From positions 1 to 10,460 of the forward strand of contig JAGGWL010000195.1 of assembly GCA_021157555.1 (NCBI GenBank): DNA of 10,460 nt, in the 5' to 3' direction. A model generated the notes under the pieces. The model saw nothing but the letters and a program-made list of their open reading frames with translations. It did no database searches and had not been told where the DNA came from. Positions within the stretch are counted from its first letter, which is position 1. Each line of letters starts with the position of its first letter. This stretch comes from Deltaproteobacteria bacterium (GTDB taxonomy: Bacteria; Desulfobacterota; Desulfobacteria; Desulfobacterales; BuS5). A program made the translations under genes and the position numbers. This document shows, one piece after another, positions 6,823 through 10,460 of the stretch.

Positions 6823-7461
6823 ATGGATTATTTACTCGCACAATCATTAAGCCTGTTTTTTTATATAATTACCCTGCTGGTATACAATAGGGCCAGAAAG
6901 GAGTATGCCGGAGGAAAGATAGCTGCTGCTATTAACCTGATAATGGTTTCGCTTGTCATTCTCTTTTTTTGTGATTTTGCGGATTATTTTTTTCCAATAA
7001 TATTCCCCATAGCTAACGATACAATCTTAATTATTAAAATTCTGTTAAGATTAACCTCTTTTTGCGTTCTTTTTTTTGGAGGCTTAAGATTTTTTGTTAA
7101 TGAACCTATTGACAATCAGTTTTTTAATTATGTAAACACTAATATTACCCGTCTAAAAGATACTCAATTCAAAAATTTTGATCCGGATCGCAGCGCCGAA
7201 TTAACAGTTATGGTTGAAGGAACTTCAAGACCCGGTTCCAAATCCAAACCTGAACTCGGAATCAATTATTTAAAAAAATATAATCTTCCGGTTATTATCT
7301 CATTTTTTGTAATTGTTTTTATATCAATCAGTTATTATTTATTATGCGGAACCGATGAACCAGTTGGCTCCATTAATAAAAAACCACGCAAAAAAACCTT
7401 TCAGGAAGAGCCCCTTCAAACAGACAATATAACAAAAAAACAGAAACAAAAATTCAGTTGA
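6823..7461 (+). CDS. Membrane protein sharing its N-terminal module with the downstream kinase; unknown function
   Basis: A 212-residue protein I do not recognise as a named family. Residues 1-95 are about 70% identical to the N-terminus of the kinase at 8344. They contain three hydrophobic segments (about 8-21, 35-58 and 67-92) and the basic motif YNRARKEYAGGK (21-32). The basic loop suggests an outside N-terminus, an inside first loop, an acidic outside second loop, and an inside end after the third helix. A soluble stretch (95-153) then leads to a fourth helix (about 155-175), which would put the C-terminus outside. The tail is rich in lysine and the frame closes at TGA 7459-7461. The next gene opens at an overlapping TTG, and an A-AAA-AAA heptamer at 7434 could join the two by -1 frameshifting. 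The Shine-Dalgarno is weak (GAGAAA at 6813-6818); the start is fixed by the match to the kinase N-terminus. Confidence 0.8.
   Translation: MDYLLAQSLSLFFYIITLLVYNRARKEYAGGKIAAAINLIMVSLVILFFCDFADYFFPIIFPIANDTILIIKILLRLTSFCVLFFGGLRFFVNEPIDNQFFNYVNTNITRLKDTQFKNFDPDRSAELTVMVEGTSRPGSKSKPELGINYLKKYNLPVIISFFVIVFISISYYLLCGTDEPVGSINKKPRKKTFQEEPLQTDNITKKQKQKFS
7434..7440 (+). promoter_or_regulatory. Candidate -1 frameshift slippery heptamer A-AAA-AAA
   Basis: Seven A residues lie in the upstream gene's frame exactly as A-AAA-AAA, the X-XXY-YYZ pattern that allows two lysyl-tRNAs to slip back one base. A slip here moves translation into the frame of the coiled-coil gene, which is open from 7380 onward, and gives a fusion of about 500 residues. 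Without a slip the upstream frame ends 19 bases later. I see no strong downstream stem, and AGGAAG at 7403-7408 is further upstream than the usual stimulatory site, so evidence for programmed shifting is incomplete. A single A lost from this run, by mutation or sequencing error, would look the same. Confidence 0.35.
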
Positions 7462-8339
7462 TACTTGCAAGAATAGAACAAGAAAAAAAAAGAGAAAATG
7501 AAATACTTGATAGAATTAAAAAAAGTAAAGAAGAAGAACAAAAAATACTCAATAGAATAGAAAAGGATCATCAAAAAAAACTGGAACAAGCTGCAATAAT
7601 AGAACAGGAGAAAAAAAAGAAAGCAGAAAAAACCGAAGTTGCCAGAATCAAAGAGAAAAAAAAGGCGGAAAAGGAACGTCTTATAAAAATTGAAAAAAAA
7701 AGGGAACGAAAACTTCGTGCAAAAGCAGAACAAGAAAAAATAGAAGCCCTGAAATCAAAAGAAATCAATATATTAGACAATATTATTGCATCAGCAGAAA
7801 AAGCTTTGATTCAAAAAAAATATTCAGGAGCTAAACAAAGTTATGAAACAGCTTTAAGCATTATTGAAGAAAGCAGCTTTAAAGACAGCAACAAATTTTT
7901 AAAGTATAGAATCAGGATTGAGAATGCCTTAAGAGATGAAAAAATTATTTTTGGCTCTCAAGGATATATTTATTATAAAAATATCTGGCTCCCTCCAAGA
8001 GAATATGAAAAAAAACTATATAGTGAAGGATTCATTAAATATAAGGAGAAAATAATAAAATTTACAGAGATGAAGGATTCAATCCTCCGTTTGACATATA
8101 ATCACGTCAAGGCTTATTTAACCTCTATATACAGAGGCAGGAACATTCATAAAAAACAGATAAAATTCGATGAGTTGATATTAAATAAAAGTACAAGCCG
8201 CTCATCCGTGTTTACAATATCCTACAAATGGGAAGTCTGGACTTTTAATAAACAGGGTGAAGGCATCTGTTCATTGGATGTCGAGTATAATGTAGAGCAG
8301 GATGAATGGAAGATTACCCGCGAATGTGAGGGGCTGTAA
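7458..8339 (+). CDS. Lysine-rich coiled-coil protein with C-terminal unknown domain; possible frameshift continuation of the upstream membrane protein
   Basis: A 293-residue protein, if started at TTG 7458, of no family I can name. Residues 1-105 are a highly charged, almost uninterrupted coiled coil that begins with three 14-residue repeats of the form ILxRI. Residues 108-137 (ASAEKALIQKKYSGAKQSYETAL) look like a single TPR-like helix pair. Residues 168-186 (QGYIYYKNIWLPPREYEKK) resemble the G-Y-x-W-x-P-x-E-Y motif seen in several uncharacterised proteins. The C-terminal 90 residues are predicted mixed beta structure (SVFTISYKWEVWTF, CSLDVEYNVE). There is no signal peptide, no Shine-Dalgarno before the TTG, and no ATG until residue 205, so independent translation is doubtful. 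Coupling through the TTGA overlap or a -1 frameshift from the upstream gene is more likely. If fused, this part would follow the fourth membrane helix and lie outside the cytoplasm. Its stop is five bases before the kinase start. Confidence 0.7.
   Translation: MILARIEQEKKRENEILDRIKKSKEEEQKILNRIEKDHQKKLEQAAIIEQEKKKKAEKTEVARIKEKKKAEKERLIKIEKKRERKLRAKAEQEKIEALKSKEINILDNIIASAEKALIQKKYSGAKQSYETALSIIEESSFKDSNKFLKYRIRIENALRDEKIIFGSQGYIYYKNIWLPPREYEKKLYSEGFIKYKEKIIKFTEMKDSILRLTYNHVKAYLTSIYRGRNIHKKQIKFDELILNKSTSRSSVFTISYKWEVWTFNKQGEGICSLDVEYNVEQDEWKITRECEGL
7461..7586 (+). repeat. Three tandem 42-bp coding repeats
   Basis: Units start at 7461, 7503 and 7545. Each opens with ATACTT or ATACTC and encodes Ile-Leu-x-Arg-Ile followed by nine charged residues. 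The 14-residue period is two heptads, so the repeat extends a coiled coil without breaking register. The DNA between the conserved starts has diverged, so the units are old or selected only at protein level. Confidence 0.6.
8328..8333 (+). promoter_or_regulatory. Ribosome binding site for the kinase gene
   Basis: GAGGGG ends ten bases before ATG 8344. It decides the start in favour of 8344 over the in-frame ATG at 8302, which lies inside the preceding gene. The same conclusion follows from the near-identical N-terminus (MDYLLA) of the upstream membrane gene. The site overlaps the last codons of the coiled-coil gene. Confidence 0.65.
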
Positions 8340-8343
8340 GAAT

Positions 8344-9567
8344 ATGGATTATTTGCTGGCAGAATCACTCAGCCTGTTTTTTTATATAATTACACTGGCG
8401 ATATACAATCGTGCCCGAAAAGAGTATGCTGGTGGAAAAATAGCTTCAGCTATTAATCTTATTATGGTCTTTGTTACCCTTATATTTTTTTCTGATTTTA
8501 CAGATTATTTTTTGATACGCATCTTCCCTGTTGCCGAAGATACAGTTTTAATAATCAAAATTATTTTAAAAGTATCAGCACTTAGCGTGCTTTTTTTTGG
8601 AGGGCTCCGTTTTTTTGTAGAGACACCAGACACTGCAGGATCAACATCTGGATTAAATCATATAATAAATAACAAAGAAGCATCACAAATAAACGCTTCA
8701 GATTCATTATCAATTCAAAAAGATGATTCATCGAAAAGAGAAACTATTGGCCGTTACCAAATCATTGAACAGATAGGTTGGGGCGCTATGGGAATTGTTT
8801 ACAAGGGACGAGACCCCAGGCTCAACAGGCTTACCGCAATAAAAACCATCCGTTTTCGTGATGATTTAGATAATACCGGGATATTGAATACCAGGGAACA
8901 ATTTTATCGTGAAGCCGAAGTTATCGCAAAACTATCTCACCCCAACATAGTTTCCATTTACGATGTTGGCGAAGACAATGGACTGTCGTATCTTGCCATG
9001 GAATATCTGGAGGGAGAAAACCTTGAGAAATACACAAGCAAAAACAGCCTGTTGTTAACCAGAAAGGTTATAGATATAATAATACAGGTGTGTGACGCTT
9101 TGGAATATGCCCATAATCATGATATTGTTCACAGAGATATCAAACCGGCCAATATTATGATCCTGGAGGACGGACTCGTAAAGGTAACAGATTTTGGTAT
9201 AGCCCGAATTACAGAGAGCTCCAAAACCCATACCGGAACCATAAAAGGAACTCCGTATTACATGTCGCCGGAACAGACCAAGGGAATGAAACTGACCGGC
9301 GCTTCAGACATATTCTCCATCGGCATTGTATTCTATCAGTTGCTTACAGGACGGCTGCCATTTACAGGTGATAATCTGGCATCTATCATGTACCAGACAA
9401 ACAATCTAAATCCCGAACCTCCCACTTCATATAACTCATCAATTGATGAAATAACATTAACAATTTTAAATAAAGCCATGGAAAAAAGTTTGCAAAAAAG
9501 GTATAAGACCGCCGGGCATATGAAAGAACATCTTCGCCTTGCAGCCAGAAAGGGGGACGTTTATTAA
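8344..9567 (+). CDS. Hanks-type Ser/Thr protein kinase with N-terminal three-helix membrane module
   Basis: A 407-residue protein. Residues 1-95 are the three-helix membrane module shared with the gene at 6823. A low-complexity Ser/Asn/Asp linker (96-135) leads to a complete protein kinase domain (about 138-400). Visible elements: glycine loop IGWGAMGIVYKG (144-155), AIK with K167, helix-C E190 in FYREAEV, catalytic HRDIKPAN with D265 and N270, DFG at 283-285, an activation loop rich in threonine (T295, T297, T299), and SPE (308-310). All catalytic residues are present, so it should phosphorylate Ser/Thr on target proteins and probably itself. Positive-inside reasoning places the kinase in the cytoplasm. 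The layout is unusual: most bacterial kinases of this type have the membrane helix after the kinase domain and carry PASTA or other sensor domains outside. Here the only outside parts are short loops, so input is probably from the membrane or from a partner, perhaps the paralogous gene upstream. The substrate is unknown. Confidence 0.93.
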   Translation: MDYLLAESLSLFFYIITLAIYNRARKEYAGGKIASAINLIMVFVTLIFFSDFTDYFLIRIFPVAEDTVLIIKIILKVSALSVLFFGGLRFFVETPDTAGSTSGLNHIINNKEASQINASDSLSIQKDDSSKRETIGRYQIIEQIGWGAMGIVYKGRDPRLNRLTAIKTIRFRDDLDNTGILNTREQFYREAEVIAKLSHPNIVSIYDVGEDNGLSYLAMEYLEGENLEKYTSKNSLLLTRKVIDIIIQVCDALEYAHNHDIVHRDIKPANIMILEDGLVKVTDFGIARITESSKTHTGTIKGTPYYMSPEQTKGMKLTGASDIFSIGIVFYQLLTGRLPFTGDNLASIMYQTNNLNPEPPTSYNSSIDEITLTILNKAMEKSLQKRYKTAGHMKEHLRLAARKGDVY

Positions 9568-9580
9568 TTCCATCAAATCC

Positions 9581-10460
9581 ATGCTATTCTCTGTGCTACT
9601 TTTGACATTAATTCCGGTTTTTTATATATATGCCGGTGATGCAGAGGCTGAGGTTCGCAAGCCGGTCTGGGCAGAAAGTTTTTACCCGACCGATCAAGCT
9701 GAATTGAGGCAGGTATTAAATCGGCTTACTCAAGAGGCTGAAAAAACCTGTATCCGACCCCCACCTGGCAAATTTCTCAAGGCTCTCATAATCCCCCATG
9801 CAGGTTACATATACTCAGGGTTAACCGCCGCTCATGCTTCGCTATCCATCGCCGGCAATAACTTTTCAAAAGTCATTCTGATAGGGCCGGATCATAGAGT
9901 CGGCTTTTCAAATTGCGCAGTCGGAGATATTGATGCATATGAAACACCTCTTGGCCTGATACAACTACATGCAGATGCAAAAAAACTTCTACGGCAGCCG
10001 GAAATATTCAGGACAATTACCGCTTCGGATAAATCTGAGCATTCTATTGAAGTTATCCTGCCATTTTTGCAATTTTATCTAAAAAACTTTACAATCATTC
10101 CAATTGTAACAGGTCCCTGTGACATCAACAAATTAACAGAGGCCGTTGAAAAACTCCTTGATGAAAAAACACTGGTTATAGCCAGTTCGGATCTTTCCCA
10201 CTATCTTCAATATGAGGAGGCTGTTAAAAGAGATAAGGTTACTATTGATACAATCTTGAACCTTGATTATAAAAAACTGATAAAAAAAAATAATTCTGCA
10301 TGCGGCAAAATACCGATTACGGTACTGATAAAGATGGCGCTGCATCATAACTGGCAGCCTGTTTTGCTGCATTATTCCAACAGCGGCGACACTGCCGGCG
10401 GCCGCTCCAAGGTAGTCGGATATGCCGCTATAGCATTTTACGGAGAATCTCTTATGAAAA
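9581..10460 (+). CDS. Memo family / AmmeMemoRadiSam system protein B, partial at window end
   Basis: From ATG 9581 the frame is open for 293 codons to the window edge. The family match is clear: IIPHAGYIYSG (70-80), ILIGPDH (99-105), SEHSIEVILPFLQ (152-164), ASSDLSHY (201-208), SACGKIPITVL (239-249) and SGDTAGGRSKVVGYAAIAF (268-286). H73, H105 and C241 correspond to the metal-binding His, His, Cys of human MEMO1. The last motif is normally near the C-terminus, so little is missing unless an AMMECR1-like domain is fused after it. The pathway chemistry of this family in bacteria is unresolved. The N-terminus is odd: residues 1-24 are a hydrophobic, signal-like segment ending near AGDAEAEV, suggesting export. 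ATG 9581 lacks a nearby Shine-Dalgarno and a basic n-region. AGGGGG (9551-9556) instead precedes in-frame ATT 9563, and TTG 9539 is also in frame, so the true start may be further upstream, overlapping the kinase end. Confidence 0.88.
   Translation, partial: MLFSVLLLTLIPVFYIYAGDAEAEVRKPVWAESFYPTDQAELRQVLNRLTQEAEKTCIRPPPGKFLKALIIPHAGYIYSGLTAAHASLSIAGNNFSKVILIGPDHRVGFSNCAVGDIDAYETPLGLIQLHADAKKLLRQPEIFRTITASDKSEHSIEVILPFLQFYLKNFTIIPIVTGPCDINKLTEAVEKLLDEKTLVIASSDLSHYLQYEEAVKRDKVTIDTILNLDYKKLIKKNNSACGKIPITVLIKMALHHNWQPVLLHYSNSGDTAGGRSKVVGYAAIAFYGESLMK

Noticed and set aside
7416..7780. Phenylalanine- and serine-rich minus-strand open frames
   Set aside because: They are mirror images of the poly-lysine coiled-coil coding sequence; the strange composition follows from A-rich plus-strand codons.
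8302..8343. Upstream ATG for the kinase gene
   Set aside because: It lies within the coiled-coil gene and lacks a ribosome binding site, while ATG 8344 has GAGGGG upstream and matches the paralogous N-terminus.
10133..10372. Minus-strand open frame of 79 codons
   Set aside because: It lies wholly inside the Memo-family gene, whose conserved motifs run through this region on the plus strand.

Overview
The window reads as a chromosomal segment of an AT-rich Gram-negative bacterium, most likely a member of the Desulfobacterota (Deltaproteobacteria, Desulfobacterales-like). This rests on the run xseA-xseB-ispA-dxs-tlyA, the tolerance of TTG starts, and the mix of an arsenate-reductase fusion, a Hanks-type kinase and a Memo-family protein. 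The taxonomic call is inference from gene content; no 16S or other marker lies in the window.

Region 1 (1-1502): a minus-strand gene (131-1135) encodes an unusual fusion of an iron-sulfur-flavoprotein-like NAD(P)H:FMN reductase domain to a thioredoxin-type arsenate reductase/low-molecular-weight phosphatase domain. It has a good ribosome binding site, a possible promoter overlapping a dyad, and a weak terminator candidate. The 367 bases between this gene and xseA hold no other gene that I can support, but contain several inverted repeats.

Region 2 (1503-6807): a tightly packed plus-strand operon. XseA and XseB are the two subunits of exonuclease VII. IspA makes farnesyl (or geranyl) diphosphate and Dxs makes 1-deoxyxylulose 5-phosphate, so the operon holds an early and a later step of isoprenoid synthesis. 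TlyA is an S4-domain rRNA 2'-O-methyltransferase. Neighbouring genes overlap or nearly touch, except for one gap between ispA and dxs. That gap holds an approximately 150-bp imperfect palindrome, whose right arm runs up to the dxs start and creates a false N-terminal extension of the dxs reading frame.

Region 3 (6823-9567): the least familiar part. Two genes begin with the same roughly 95-residue three-helix membrane module (about 70% identical by hand alignment). In the first copy the module is followed by a fourth membrane helix and an open end that meets, out of frame, a lysine-rich coiled-coil protein. The two frames overlap, and a perfect A-AAA-AAA heptamer sits in register for a -1 shift that would fuse them. 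In the second copy the module is joined to a complete Ser/Thr protein kinase. This looks like a locally duplicated membrane sensor set with a kinase output, downstream of and possibly cotranscribed with the housekeeping operon.

Region 4 (9581-10460): a Memo/AmmeMemoRadiSam protein B gene with an N-terminal hydrophobic export-like segment. It runs off the end of the window close to its expected C-terminus.
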